A DNA stretch of 64,000 bases from Choristoneura fumiferana (GCF_025370935.1 NC_133499.1:1710582-1774581), one strand, 5' to 3'; counted from the stretch's first letter, positions 44,201 to 53,949 are shown. Made by a program: numbers and translations. The notes: generated by a model from the letters alone, not told the origin.

Positions 44201-45360
44201 TAACTAAAATATTTTAATTTTAATGTCATTGTTCGCTCTAAAGCGATAAGGCCGCGTTATTGTATTGTATTGTTGAATTGTTATATTATATGTGTCACAG
44301 AAAATATGTTGCGACGGTTTCGTTATTGGCGAAATTCACGATAATTTAATTTAAACAACCGTCCACTGAACAGTTATAATAACTTTTTTTTGTTGCTCCA
44401 TTATTGTACAAAAAAGTTCACAGACGCGTGTCTCAAGCGGATGGCACTCGCGCTCGCACTGGTCCCAACCGGTCCGAGATATCGTGTCCGTGAGCAGTGT
44501 CTATGTGTGCGTTGCTCGAGAGCACTTGTATGGAGATTGATTTCTGAACTACGAATCTGTGTTTTGTGCTAAAACCTATCCAGCACAACGGCCACGCTGT
44601 AAGTAGGCGTAATGGTTCTTTTTCGGCATAATCTTGTGTCGCATAATATTGTGTGGCATAAATTTAAAATCGGCGAAACTTGGGTCCATATCGGCTCGCA
44701 TACTTGCTGAAAGTCCGAATGTAATGTTTGTCAGAATGAACGTTTGTCATAACCATTTTCCTCCGAACCCAATAATAGTTCAGAATTGTTACAAAACCGG
44801 GGTTAGGTTTGTTCTTGTGTTCTCCCACCTTGTGGGGTCAAAGTTCTAATATAACCTAACCTACTTTGCTGGTATGTACCTGTAGCTTGTTTATTTGTGA
44901 AATCACAGTTCTAACGTTACCTAACCCTCTTTTCTGTAAGCAATTCATTTGTTGGGCTTTTTTTTTGAGAAAATAGTGCAATAATTTTATTTGTCTTATG
45001 AAGTAATTATTCTGCTAAAAAGTTTATGAAATACATGTTATGCTGCGTGGATTTCGGACAAACAAAATTTGGTTTGTTCTGGCATAATCATGTCAGATGA
45101 AGGATCCAGGCATAATTTTGCGGCAAGGCGCAACGTTGTCTTTTCCTATTTTATGACGGATCCCGTAATTGGGTTGTAACTATTTAACTTAAGAGAATAC
45201 TGTTTGTTCCAGCATGTACGTGGTAGACATAGTGTTTCGCTGCCTGTTCTGGGCGCTGGTGCTGTACTGGCTCAGCGGCTGGTTCAGCCCGCTCTTCTCA
45301 GCCTCCAGCACAGCCCCCGTGTCAGACCCAGCTGCCAGTCTACCGTCCATCTCGACCTAA
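32127..45360 (+). CDS. Fatty acyl-CoA reductase A (FAR-A), 11 exons, 5' end missing
   Basis: Predicted membrane-bound reductase turning fatty acyl-CoA into fatty alcohol with NADPH. Join: 32127-32293, 32849-32939, 34400-34545, 36000-36109, 36345-36416, 37158-37278, 38313-38435, 39251-39370, 40274-40425, 43802-43907, 45213-45360. All junctions are GT-AG and in frame, giving 451 residues and a TAA stop. Seen: the HAAATI segment (about 50-55), HISTAY (90-95), the catalytic YxxxK as YAFTK (144-148), LRPS, EPIPGW, the PVD segment (exon 6), the C-terminal Sterile/FAR_C domain from about residue 278, and a hydrophobic tail (404-427). Family members are usually 500-560 residues, so about 60-90 N-terminal residues with the GxxGxxG NADP-binding loop are absent; I did not find them upstream in the window. 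Substrate chain length cannot be read from sequence. The family assignment is firm; exact orthology is not. Confidence 0.93.
32849..32939 (+). CDS. FAR-A exon 2
   Basis: Acceptor cctacacag, donor AAG|gtatgt. Completes the split Arg codon and encodes FDEELRKAVFLNVRATK to AKECKHLK, which matches the FAR pattern RF-x-E-x-L-x-x-A-x-x-x-N-x-x-x-T-K. The usual NxxGT has Ala at the Gly position. Confidence 0.93.
33436..33525 (+). mobile_element. SINE family A 3' fragment in FAR-A intron 2
   Basis: gggaactatggcccaagccc ... cctagcagtggcacg ... gatgatgacg. Confidence 0.65.
33602..33827 (+). mobile_element. Helitron-like Lep1-type copy in FAR-A intron 2
   Basis: Starts ctaatattataaatgtgaaa and ends gccggcaacggctagtaaa. 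Plus orientation. Confidence 0.6.
34020..34345 (+). mobile_element. Family D repeat in FAR-A intron 2
   Basis: acaagcttttatttaacttg to cagcaaaaaaacttgtatt, followed closely by exon 3. Confidence 0.65.
34400..34545 (+). CDS. FAR-A exon 3 (STAY motif)
   Basis: Acceptor ctattccag, donor CA|gtaagt. Encodes LMIHISTAYCH, the Ser/Thr active-site strand of extended short-chain dehydrogenases, then a proline-rich loop and the acidic ESMEWMDEATVAAVTP segment. Confidence 0.93.
34735..35085 (+). mobile_element. Family D repeat split by a retroposon fragment (intron 3)
   Basis: Family D sequence is interrupted at 34798-34880 by a reverse fragment with cacctgatggtaagtgatca and gggtgcgttgccggcact, related to the 3' end of the 285-bp unit. 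Confidence 0.6.
35275..35600 (-). mobile_element. Family D repeat (minus) in intron 3
   Basis: Ends acaagctttttttgctgac and caaataaaagcttgtaaa show the inverted termini of the family. Confidence 0.65.
35716..35815. repeat. Imperfect gtctgagt minisatellite
   Basis: At least six gtctgag/gtctgagt units over ~100 bp in FAR-A intron 3. Confidence 0.6.
36000..36109 (+). CDS. FAR-A exon 4 (YxxxK catalytic motif)
   Basis: Acceptor tgtctgcag, donor TATAG|gtgaga. Encodes LLNKIPNSYAFTKALGE. Tyr144 and Lys148 (in-window numbering) are the expected catalytic pair. Ends in the IVLRPSI strand. Confidence 0.95.
36345..36416 (+). CDS. FAR-A exon 5
   Basis: 72-nt exon between acceptor ctcttgcag and donor G|gtaaat. 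Encodes IPIWQEPIPGWTDNINGPTG, the EPxPGWxDNxxGPxG hallmark of fatty acyl-CoA reductases. Confidence 0.95.
36620..36859 (+). mobile_element. 285-bp poly(A) retroposon unit, 5' altered (intron 5)
   Basis: cgtgaagcagcagtgcttgc to aataataaaaaaaaat. The usual first ~40 bp are replaced. Confidence 0.75.
36862..37110 (+). mobile_element. Family D repeat (intron 5)
   Basis: ggtagtccggccaggatcgt, cgacttgaaatttggtatgc, agcaagaaagcttgtatt. Confidence 0.6.
37158..37278 (+). CDS. FAR-A exon 6 (PVD segment)
   Basis: Acceptor aacatcag, donor GG|gtaagt. Encodes GKGVIRSMYCKSNSYADYLPVDVFVSG in two readable parts (GKGVIRSMYC, then ADYLPVDVFVSG) and ends MISAWYWIQEG. This is the homologue of the exon that is repeated four times in FAR-B. 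Confidence 0.94.
37304..37935. mobile_element. Inverted-ended element in FAR-A intron 6
   Basis: Starts ttttttagggttccgtagcc and ends tagggaaccctaaaaaaa, ~630 bp. It holds internal complementary blocks (ctcccatagacgtgaagtgc / taacgtctatgggaggta). Confidence 0.6.
38313..38435 (+). CDS. FAR-A exon 7
   Basis: Acceptor gttcttttccag, donor TG|gtgagt. Encodes VRVVNFTSSAEIKVTW and EMIEAGREIIMNRLPL. This is the VYN-x-x-S-x-x-x-x-x-x-W region of FARs that leads into the C-terminal domain. Confidence 0.93.
38536..39115. repeat. Family F plus foldback family E composite (intron 7)
   Basis: accgacttcaaaaaaggagg at the left, accttgaaaataatttgcta and cggtgcctcagcacga at the right. Confidence 0.55.
39251..39370 (+). 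CDS. FAR-A exon 8 (start of FAR_C domain)
   Basis: Acceptor tttatgtcag, donor GT|gtaagt. Encodes WYPGGSMKHSRLYHN and a hydrophobic stretch FHWIPAILVDTLLLVLGYKP, typical of the FAR_C/Sterile domain (xxHxxPAxxxDxxxxxxGxKP). Confidence 0.94.
39430..39714 (-). mobile_element. 285-bp poly(A) retroposon unit (minus, intron 8)
   Basis: Poly-T, actggatggcaaacgatcaa to aaggtcctaccacctgcaa; well preserved. Confidence 0.8.
40274..40425 (+). CDS. FAR-A exon 9
   Basis: Acceptor tattttttcag, donor GTCG|gtgagt. Encodes the basic RVQRRIQKGFEVFEYYTT then NQWDFQSDIAQNE, matching the FAR_C pattern around x-x-W-x-F. Confidence 0.93.
40618..40740 (+). mobile_element. Short retroposon with (TTTC)n tail (intron 9)
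   Basis: cctttttggtatcctgccgt to gagccaaaataaacttttct then (ttct)n. The same ~115-bp unit is nested in the MITE at 27893-28008. Confidence 0.65.
40948..41012 (-). mobile_element. SINE family A 3' fragment (intron 9)
   Basis: ccatccatcccagcctatat ... gggcacaggcctcctc. Confidence 0.65.
41060..41190. mobile_element. Foldback MITE (intron 9)
   Basis: gaccagagggtct / agaccctctggg ends with inner arms cacaatcaaatgacagtt and aactgtcattggattgtg. Confidence 0.65.
41464..41755. repeat. Three tandem ~102-bp units (intron 9)
   Basis: Units starting near 41464, 41567 and 41669 share aattagtcaaaaacgacac, tttcctgcctcg and catccgccatcttgga, then aataatgttagatt. Divergence of roughly 10-20% between units. 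Confidence 0.75.
41749..41945. repeat. ttcgtgataaagtc minisatellite (intron 9)
   Basis: About a dozen degenerate 14-20-bp units, many with ttcgtgataaagtc, directly after the 102-bp units. Confidence 0.75.
41947..43735. mobile_element. Possible hAT-like non-autonomous element (intron 9)
   Basis: Ends caaggggtcgccaagctact (left) and, inverted, caggggtcttcaaacttttt (right) resemble hAT termini, with ggccc/gggcc just inside. Several ggtaacca-gtgtac units occur inside on both strands (42484, 42541, 42585, 43495, 43540). No matching 8-bp duplication was found, so the ends may belong to different events. Confidence 0.45.
43802..43907 (+). CDS. FAR-A exon 10
   Basis: Acceptor gacgtccccag, donor GT|gtgagt. 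Encodes GLDISRYFEDCILSARRYIL then KEGDETIPAARRHMK. This is the conserved WxxY-x6-G-x-R-x-Y-x-x-K-E region of FARs; here the Trp is replaced by Ser. The preceding intron (3.4 kb) is full of repeats. Confidence 0.92.
45213..45360 (+). CDS. FAR-A last exon (membrane tail, stop)
   Basis: Acceptor gtttgttccag. Encodes MYVVDIVFRCLFWALVLYWL, a single hydrophobic segment consistent with the C-terminal membrane anchor of many FARs, then a Ser/Ala-rich tail and TAA at 45358-45360. A possible poly(A) signal AATAAA lies near 46219; it is inferred only. Confidence 0.93.
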
Positions 45361-45890
45361 CTTTCAGTATAGCTTGCCTATAGATGATAAGTTAGGGTTA
45401 GCATACTGACTTTTAACTGTGATTGTTTTCCAGATTGTTCGAAACGATTTGATGATTTTAGAATTTTTTTTTGTGAAGTCGGTAACAAAGAAGTATATGT
45501 TTCCCGTCAAGTCTACGGGGATATATTGGTTACGTCATATGACCAGACGTCGGAATTCAGGGGGAAAAAAAATAATGACTGGTACTTAGGGAGTTCCTGT
45601 ATCGATAAACTTAAGTTATCGATGCTTTTGTCATATATACTAGTGATCGCCTTCAGCTTTATTTGAAGGTGTGTATTTTTTGTAAGTATTATTTTGGAGA
45701 CGGTGAAAAAATTTACTACAAGCCATTTTAAATGATCGTGAAGAAGTGTTGTGTGGAAGAACTATCTGACAAGTAGGTATGCACTGAGATGATATTCGCG
45801 CTTATTATGCTAAACTACCACGCGCTAGTTCATTATTCTTCATTCAAGGAATCTATCGATTATTGTTTACTTTACCTCTCTCACATTTCT
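45361..45890. other. FAR-A 3' flank
   Basis: Probable 3' UTR followed by AT-rich sequence. No other gene seen. Confidence 0.45.
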
Positions 45891-45892
45891 TG

Positions 45893-46160
45893 TCCGGGGA
45901 AGCGGTTAGTTCCGAAGGAATGTTGACGTCTCTCGATGGGAGCTAAAACATAGATGTCGCTAGTGTCGCTGCTTAAGTGACCAAAAAAAAAGCAGGCTGA
46001 AATGTGTGGTGCATGGGAGAAATTTGTGTCTAGACTCCTGTCCATTGGTGGTGTAGGGGTATGGCACGCAACACGGAATGCTGAGGACCTGGGTTCGATT
46101 CCCAGCGCTGGTCTCTTTTTCTGTTTTTTTTTGTGCATCCATGTTTCAGTATGTATTTTC
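45893..46160 (+). mobile_element. tRNA-headed SINE (family B)
   Basis: Internal tRNA-like block with A box tggtgtaggggtatgg and B box gggttcgattccc, surrounded by a body shared, in reverse, with 53950-54235 (catagatgtcgctagtgtcg; tgcatccatgtttcagt). A standalone tRNA gene is unlikely. Confidence 0.65.
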
Positions 46161-46985
46161 GTTACTTTACCTATCTCACTATAATAAAAAAATAACGTGA
46201 TTGACTCCATTATCACAATAAACCCACTTGTTTTTTTGTATTTGAGAATTTTTTGTTTTGTAAATATGTACCTACTATAATTTTAAGGGTAAATATTTAA
46301 GTGTGTAATGTATAATTTAAGGCTTGTTTTGTATCAGTCTACGCTTTAATTTAGATTACGACGGTTAAACCAATACCGACTATCTACCATCTTTGAGCAT
46401 GATAGTTAGGTGTTATTGATTCTTAACCGTCGATTAGTAAAACTGTACTTGTAAATAGAAAAGTCCTGATTGCTTGACTGACTGGCTCATCAACATCCTG
46501 CCCAGCCCAGACCTTTGATCCTCAGTCAATTAACAGTCATTCTCCTGTTAGGAGGCCTTCATTTTACGCAAGACCTTTTTCCTAAACCTCTCACATCCAG
46601 CCCAGTGTCAATTTTACCTTAGATACGGCTGAAATTTTTGCACAAAAGATTTCTTTATGATGTTTTGAAAGAAAAATCCCACAGGATAGTAAATAAAAGG
46701 GCGAATGGAGGTTTAAAATGAACTTTTGTAATATTAAACCTTTTACTAATGACAAAAAATGTAATTAATAAACAGGGCTCTAAACTAAAATTCAGTTAAT
46801 TCATATTAAGTACTACCTATAGGTATACCTACCTACAATATTGTATCAAGGTGTAGGTGTAAATCAATTTTGTACTTTTGTAAAACAAGACTTTTTATAA
46901 AATAAAACATTTTTTTTATTAGACTTGTTGTTTTGTTTAAATCTCATACATGAAAAAGGGCTTATTTCTTGGATTTGACGACTTT
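46160..46985. other. AT-rich intergenic
   Basis: No gene recognised. Confidence 0.4.
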
Positions 46986-46989
46986 TTAT

Positions 46990-47014
46990 AGAGAGAGAGA
47001 GAGAGAGAGAGACA
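46990..47014. repeat. (GA)n microsatellite
   Basis: agagagagagagagagagag run. Confidence 0.9.
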
Positions 47015-47369
47015 TTTATTTACACATATTCGATACACAGAAAAAACACGTTAGGATGAAATAATAATTAAAAAAAACATCGAATAGTATAAATTGGGAC
47101 CCACTCAGTAGTGTCATGAGCTTGTGTTTTGGCCGCTAATTTTACATGAAATATTTATTTATTTATTCTCAAGAAAACACGACCCCAAACAATTTAGCAG
47201 GTCTCAGTTGGGTTCAGTCATGTTACTGTAAGAACATGTACCCGAGTTACCTGACATCTTCGCTCTAAGCAAAATCAACATTAATTCAAATAAGCAATTA
47301 TCCTCTCTAGGGATCGTCATAATGACAAACAACTAGTTAAAATTAATATTAAATTAGGTGTTGGTATTA

Positions 47370-47475
47370 CAGCGCCTCTGGTGTTAAGTAGCATAAACCA
47401 GGTTTATTAGAATGTATCGCTAGATGTCGTGAGTAGAGACTTTTAACTGAATAGACCGTTCCGCAAAAGGATAAT
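47370..47475. repeat. gcgcctct...gttccgcaaaagg repeat (family G, copy 1)
   Basis: cagcgcctctggtgttaag, cgctagatgtcgtgagt, gttccgcaaaaggataata. Copies 2 and 3 at 49278-49385 and 54475-54590. Confidence 0.65.
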
Positions 47476-47754
47476 AATTTGACAATAGGTTGCGCATAGA
47501 TGGCGCTAGTTGTACACATTTTGTAAAACTATTTATTAGTTTATACCATTAATGTAATGTTTTTTTAATGCTCAAAATATACCAAACGTTATGTAATACT
47601 TTACACAATTAATAAGAAGTGTTCAGTAAAACTCACAAAAATAATTTAGGTTCTGAAGCGCCCGATAGATGTCGCTGTACCGTGCCTCCAACTTGGTAAC
47701 GACTCACTATCTTAGTGTTATAAAAAAACTGGCGATTTCGTAGTATATAGTTAA

Positions 47755-47805
47755 TTAGTTAGTTAGTGTAGTTAATATAGTTAATATAGTTAATATAGTT
47801 AGTTG
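47755..47805. repeat. (agttaatat) short tandem repeat
   Basis: Repeats of gttaatata/gttagt over 50 bp. Confidence 0.75.
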
Positions 47806-47914
47806 TGGTCAACTCCACAGCTGCGACTTAAGTTTTCTAATCCGAATCTTTCCTTATCATAAAAGTAGAGAATACTTATCCGCCTATCCGGTGGTGGGGC
47901 AGGTCGCGCGTACG

Positions 47915-48094
47915 AATATTATAATTGCGAAAGTGCCTGTGTGTTTGACCGTCTTTCACGACGAAACGGAGCGACGGATCGACGTGATATTAGGCACAGG
48001 CTACTTTTTATCCAGGAAAAATGAACTGTTCCCGAGGTAAAAGCGCGCGATAACCGAATTCCACGCGTGCGAAGCCGCGGGCAAAAGCTAGTAA
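47915..48094 (+). mobile_element. Helitron-like Lep1-type copy
   Basis: gaatattataattgcgaaag to cgcgggcaaaagctagta. Confidence 0.6.
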
Positions 48095-48480
48095 AAAATA
48101 AAATAAAAAATTCCATACAGTACTATACTTCCTTGAATCTACATAAAACCGACTGCAAAACCAATAAAAACTTAAATTTAAAATTTAAAAACCCCCGACT
48201 TAAAAAACGCCAGCAAAAATAAAAAAAAAAACGCCCGAAAAAACGCTGCTTGAAAAGACAATTAAAAAGTAAAAAATAATTATGCGCTACCTAGCTGTTG
48301 CCTGCGACTTCATCTGTGAAGAATTCGTTTATCATAGCGGGGACTATGCTGATTTCCCGCAAAATTAGCCTAAGTTAATTTAGTATAAAGTATCTAGTAA
48401 TCTTTTTTTATCTAAGCGTCGTCGGTGTCGGGGGACCGCTAAGGTTAACATGAAACTAAATATGTTGTATTTTTAAAGTA

Positions 48481-48592
48481 TTCCGCATTCAAATCGGTCC
48501 ACCCGCTTAAGAGCTACGGTGCCACAGACAGACACACAGACACACATAGCGGTCAAACTTATAACACCCCTCTTTTTCGTCGGGGGTTAAAA
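48481..48592 (-). repeat. cccccgacg-type repeat (minus)
   Basis: ttcaaatcggtccacccgct to tcgtcgggggttaa. Confidence 0.6.
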
Positions 48593-48593
48593 A

Positions 48594-48915
48594 AAGGAAC
48601 CGACTACTTATAACACCCTTGAAAATATTTTTCTAGACCTTACCTACTAGCTCGAAGTCGGTGCCTGCTCCTTTTTTGAAGTCGGTTGGTCAGTCGACTG
48701 CATAAACCTTGAAAATATTTTTCTATGTACCTACTAGCTCGAAGCCGGTGACTCAGCACGACCCAGCAGGAGGGATTGAAACCCATAGTATGTAAGTGAG
48801 GTAGACGACTATTGTTTCACTCCCGCTGGGTCATGCTGAGTCACCAACTTCAAACTAGTAAATACATAGAAAAATATTTTCAAGTTTGGTATTCGGTTCC
48901 ATTTTTGTTAAATAT
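48594..48915. mobile_element. Foldback family E copy
   Basis: cactcccgctgggtcatgct and cgactcagcacgacccagc-type arms around 48780-48835. Confidence 0.6.
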
Positions 48916-48974
48916 CGGGGTAAGATATCAAAATGTCAGGGAATTTAGTGAATTCCTGGATTTTCAATTTGACC

Positions 48975-49205
48975 GCCAGACCGGATAGCGAAGTTGTTAG
49001 TGACTCTGACTACGAAGCTAGCGGTTGCGGGTTCGATGCCCGTGACGGGCATATATTTGTATGATGAATACGAATGTTTGTACCTGAGTCTTGGATGTTT
49101 GTATGTATTTAAGTAAATATTTATCTATATATGTATGTTTAGCCGTTGTCTATGAGCCCTACTACAAGCTTTGCTTAGTTTGGGTCTAGGTCAATGTAAT
49201 TATTA
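48975..49205 (+). mobile_element. tRNA-headed SINE (family C), plus
   Basis: gcgggttcgatgcccg B box, then gaatgtttgtacctgagtct and ctacaagctttgcttagttt; same family as 1735-1955. Confidence 0.65.
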
Positions 49206-49277
49206 TAATGGTTAATGCGTGCGACGCCGCGGCGCGGGTAAACAATAGTACAAAATATTTATTGGATAATTTGTCCT

Positions 49278-49385
49278 ACAGCGCCTCTAGTGTTAAATAG
49301 GAACAGCAATGTTTGTTTCAATGTACCGCTAGATGTCGTGACTCATAACTTAAAACATCGAGTTGACTGTTCCGCAAAAGGATAA
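49278..49385. repeat. Family G repeat, copy 2
   Basis: acagcgcctctagtgttaaa ... gttccgcaaaaggataataa. Confidence 0.65.
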
Positions 49386-49416
49386 TAACTGTTATCACAG
49401 TTATTATTGACATATC

Positions 49417-49550
49417 AAGATGAGATAGGAAACTTTAGGTTACATGAGTGACTAGAGAACTGTTGTGTGCGTAGTGATTTAAGGCTGTTGTAATGCGTCC
49501 AATTCGTTTCTCTATCTAGTCGTGTAACTTAAAGTTTTCTATCTCACGTT
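49417..49550. repeat. Inverted pair
   Basis: gagataggaaactttaggtt pairs with aacttaaagttttctatctc. Confidence 0.6.
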
Positions 49551-49559
49551 TCTGATAAA

Positions 49560-49790
49560 CGGTCATGAGCCGTACTAACAACACTTTCAACGGGCGGGTG
49601 TGTCGAGTGTTTGTAGCCGGGCATTTTCGTGCACAGTGCCTCTAGTGTGGCGTTTTCACAAAACATTCGTTTACTATTCGAAGACGTAAATCGAGCGTTG
49701 GATCGTCGATACGTAGCCGCCACATGTCCACGGTGCGGCGTCGTCACCCGTTTTCGTTACGATACGCGCACGAAATTGTTTCAAATCAAA
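49560..49790. other. GC-rich unassigned block
   Basis: Open on both strands for ~65 codons, no family recognised; ends at an aaatc repeat. Confidence 0.3.
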
Positions 49791-50195
49791 AAAATCAAAT
49801 CAAATCAAATTTGTTGCCCTGTCCGTGATCCATTATGGAACTTCCATACAAATTGAGATTTTAACGCGAACGCGATCAAGACGTATTTTGTGAACGGGAA
49901 AATACACTAAGTACCTACACAGATGTCCCTTTATTTATTTTTTCACTTTTAAGAAAAAACATATCTTTTCCTACTCAGAATCAAGAGCACAATCGATTCC
50001 GATAGTTAAAAAAAAGACCCCAATTTTACATTCAAAATTTTGTGTATGAAAAAAAAAACGTAACAAAACTGTCATTTTTGGGGACATTTTTTTTAACTAC
50101 CTATCGGAAACGACTGCTCTTGATTAAAAGCCATATTTTTTCTAAAAGTGAAAAAAATGGGACATTTGTACACGAGAATGCCTATTTTTTCTCCT

Positions 50196-50260
50196 CATCA
50201 TCATCAGCCGGAACACGTCCACTGCTGAACAAAGGCCTCCCCCTTAGAACGCCACAATGA
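50196..50260 (-). mobile_element. RTE-type 3' end fragment
   Basis: tcatcatcatcagccggaac, cgtccactgctgaac, aaaggcctcccccttag. Confidence 0.6.
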
Positions 50261-50267
50261 AAGACAA

Positions 50268-50583
50268 CCTGTAGGCTGTTGCCCGTGACTCCGTCTGTAA
50301 CTATACAATTTTCCGCTATAAAAAGTATCCTATGTATTTTTCTGGGACAAAATGTATGAATTTTTTTTTTTTTCTCTTTCTTTTATGTAACTATTCTGTC
50401 ACTGTTCCGAATAAATGTATTTTCTTTCTTTTCTTTCTTTCTTTCTTTCAAAAAGAAAACAAAATAATAAAAAATAAAAAAAATACATACTTACACATAA
50501 TTTCCTCTAAATCGGTTCAGCTGCTTAGTCGTGATAAGGTAACAAACAAACAGACACACTTAAGCATTTATAATATTAGTGGG
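50268..50583 (-). mobile_element. Helitron-like repeat with (TTTC)n insertion
   Basis: taggctgttgcccgtgactc at one end, gcatttataatattagtggg at the other; a (tttc) tract and A-rich insert at 50400-50490. Confidence 0.5.
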
Positions 50584-50589
50584 AAGTTG

Positions 50590-51242
50590 GATAGTGGCAT
50601 ATTATATTTCCACCTGATCTGGGACATTTTCGGGTATTCCCATGGAAATTCAGTTAAATTCCGGAATTTTAATTCAACACAACAACAATACAAAACAATA
50701 TTACAAAATACTTAGAAGTTTTAGGGGGAGATCTGTATATTAGTTAACTATAGTAAGTAACTGAAACTATACTTATTAAGTTGGAAATTGCACGGCCCGT
50801 AATTCCTTACTTCACTGTCTGCCTCTCCGTCCGTCCGTATGTCACAGGCATTTTACTCGAAAACTACAAGAGTATATCAATGAATTTGGAGTACAGATAT
50901 CTTGTCAAAGCCGCTATTTAATTTTGTAGTTAAATTACAAAAATAAATATTTATGGGGGGGGGGGCACTCCATACACGTAATAGAAATTGAAAAAAATTT
51001 TTTTAACTCGCATCAATTCATTGAAAAGATAGTAAAGTTTTCAAAAACTTTTTTGATTAAGTGAAGATTTCCAGAAAAAATCGCTCCAAAAGTAGCAAAT
51101 AATGTACCCCCCCCCCACCCCCTCTATCTTGTAAATAATAATAATAATATTTTTTTTTTCGACCAACTTGGATCATTGAGTTAGTAATACAATTGAATAA
51201 AACTTATGCTAGTGTTAGTTAAGACATACAGAAGGACAACTA
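50590..51242. other. Unassigned
   Basis: G run at 50955 and C run at 51107; no gene. Confidence 0.4.
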
Positions 51243-51250
51243 CAAACAAT

Positions 51251-53089
51251 TAGAGATGTGCCGATCATGACTTTGGCCGACTAGCCGACTAGCCGATTAG
51301 TCGGTTGTAAAGAAGCCGACTAATCGGCCGACTAGTCGGCCAAGCCGATCACAGTTTTGGGGATTTCCGTGACGCTTTGTTAACCAGCTGATTTGGGCGC
51401 AAGTCGCAACCGACGCCTGTAAGCGTCTCGGAACCTGTTTATTTTATTTTATTTTGTATTATTTTATTTCTAGATTTTTGCTTTTGTATCTAACAAAGCG
51501 GTGTTTTTGTGAAAAAAAATATTGTGTAAAAATAATGCCTACTATTATTGTTCATTAAAGTGAAAGAGCTAAAAATAAAAAAAAATAATCATGTCAAAAA
51601 GAACGGCATCCGAAAAGGCTATAGAACCGTAGACCACATACATGCGTTGCGGCAGGTTATACAGAAGACCGAAGGGTATAACCTCCCCCTTTGCCTTGCA
51701 TTTGTAAACTACTAGAAAGCCTTCGATTCGATCGAGATTTGGGCTGTGCTGCAGGCTCTCCAGCGGTGCCAAGTTGAATACCGGTATATCGAAGTGTTGA
51801 AGTGTCTGTACGAAAACGCCACTATGTCCGTCCGACTACCGGACTAGAGCACGACGCCTATTCCTCTGCAGCGGGGAGTCAGACAAGGAGATGTGATTTC
51901 TCCGAAACTGTTCACTGCTGCACTGGAGGATGCTTTTAAGATTCTGAACTGGGAAGGACAAGGCATCGACATTAATGGCGAGTACTTGAATCACCTTCGA
52001 TTCGCCGATGATATTGTGGTCATGGCTGAGAGACCATGGAGGACTTCAGTGCTATGCTCGCCGACCTCAGCAGTTTGCGACCGAGTTGGCCTGAAAATAA
52101 ACATAGACAATGTCCATGTTGTGCCAACTTCCGTAATAATCAGAGGCTCTGCGCTCGAAGTTGTTGACAACTGTATACCTGAGACTAACAGTCCAGATAG
52201 GTAGATCCAATTTCGAGAAAGAGATCACTCGTCGAATCAGACTCGGCTGGACAGCGTTCGGGAAGCTTCGCAGTGACTTTTCTTTCAATTTATCGCAGTG
52301 TTTGAAGTCAAAAGTCTTTACCAATGTGTGTTGCCGTGATGACTTACGGATCTGAGACGTGCGTGGTCGCTAACGATGGGCCTCATGAGGAAGCTCAAAG
52401 TCACTCAGAGGGCTATGCACGGGGTTTCTCTGCGGGATAGAATCCGAAATGATGATATCCGCAGTAAAACTAAGGTTACCGACATAGCCCGAAGAATTGC
52501 GAAACTAAAGTGGCAGTGGGCAGGGCACATTGCTCGCAGAACTGATGGCCGATAGGATCAGAAGGTTCACGAATGGCGTCCGCGGACCGGGAGACGAGGT
52601 GTCGGTAGGCCTCCAACAAGATGGAGCGATGACCCGGTTAAGATCGCGGGATCGCGGTGAATGCGGAAAGCACAAGACCGGTCTGAGTGGAGAGCCTTGG
52701 AGGAGGCCTATGTCCAGCAGTGGACGTCTTTCGGCTGACATGATGATGTCAAACAGAAAGTCTCGTGTAAGGACTTTATGAACAATTAGACAATGATTCC
52801 CGTAAAGTCAAGTAGGTATATCTAATGCCAAAATATAATTTCTCGTGTGGGCAAGGAAAAACAGTAAATACTACAAAAATTAACAGCTTAAGGTTTTATA
52901 GGTAATGTAATTCCCCCTCTATGTACCTATACCTACATGAAAATAAATATTTTATTAAAATATACGTACAAAGTAAGAAGCCGGATAGTCGGCGCTTTTT
53001 GCCGACTATTCGCCGACTAGTCGCCGACTACGAAAGTGGCCGGATAGTCGGCTTTCCCGACTAGTCGGCGACTAGTCGGCACATCTCTA
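51251..53089. mobile_element. hAT-type element, 1839 bp, with RTE fragment inside
   Basis: TIR tagagatgtgccg at 51251 and its complement ending 53089, with a perfect 8-bp target duplication caaacaat (51243-51250, 53090-53097). Both subtermini contain clusters of cgactagtcggc-like palindromes (51275-51350, 52980-53080). No transposase frame is left; the centre is a decayed RTE element. Confidence 0.85.
51590..52745 (+). pseudogene. RTE-clade LINE reverse transcriptase fragment
   Basis: Across frameshifts and stops the plus strand reads the C-terminal half of an RTE-type endonuclease/RT: a VRQGDVISPKLF block, FADDIVVMAE (the FADD active site, about 52000-52030), VGLKIN, a MTYGSET-type block, KWQWAGHIAR and the final VQQWTS-like end. 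It stops at a gatgatg tail. The endonuclease half is missing. Not functional. Confidence 0.85.
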
Positions 53090-53224
53090 CAAACAATACA
53101 TAACAAAACATCACTAACACAACATTGCGCCGCACGTGTAGTTGACAGCAGTGGTTAACGTACGGGCAATCCAGTCTGTCTGCTATCATGCGCAGGACAC
53201 TGTTGTCCAAAAAATATGAAAAAA

Positions 53225-53532
53225 AGCCGTGGTGGCCTAGTGGTTTGACCTATCGCCTCTCAAACAGAGGGTCGTGGGTTCAAACCCCGGCTCGCACCTC
53301 TGAGTTTTTCCAAATGCATGTGCGGAATTACATTTGAAATTTACCACGAGCTTTGCGGTGAAGGAAAACATCGTGAGGAAACCTGCACAAACCTGCCAAG
53401 CAATTCAATGGTGCGTGTGAAGTTCCCAATCCGCACTGGGCCCGCGTGGGAACTATAGCCCAAGCCCTCTTGTTCTGAGAGGAGGCCTGTGCCCAGCAGT
53501 GGGACGTATATAGGCTGGGATGATGATGATGA
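53225..53532 (+). mobile_element. SINE family A, full length
   Basis: gccgtggtggcctagtggtt to cagcagtgggacgtatatag and (gat)n; 120 bp right of the hAT element. Confidence 0.85.
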
Positions 53533-53949
53533 ACACTTAACAAATACTTTCAACGAAAATTGGTTTCAACATGATTGGATATACGGTTTTTGAGTTATTG
53601 CCGAAAAACTGCGCTTCTCGACAAAAGGACGTAAGTGCCGTGAAGATATACGCTCTTTTTCTGGTAAGTAATAGATTTTAAAGTCAAAGTCAAAGATTTA
53701 TTTGTTCAAAAAGCAGGTTACACGGCGTACAAATATTATAACAAGAGATTTTCATCTACATGTAGAAGACTGTAGTGTTTTAATTGTGCTATAATAACGC
53801 ACATAATATTACTTGATTTTTTTTCGTAATGGCTACGGAACCCTATCTTGGGCGTGTCCGGTACGCTCTTGGCCGATTTTTAAGATAGTCTTTTTGTATT
53901 TTTTATTTCAACTCCAAATTTTGTTACTTTTACGGTCATCCCGGAAAAC

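Noticed and set aside
46029..46110. tRNA gene candidate
   Set aside because: A and B boxes are present, but the same block with long shared flanks recurs at 53950-54235, which marks a SINE.
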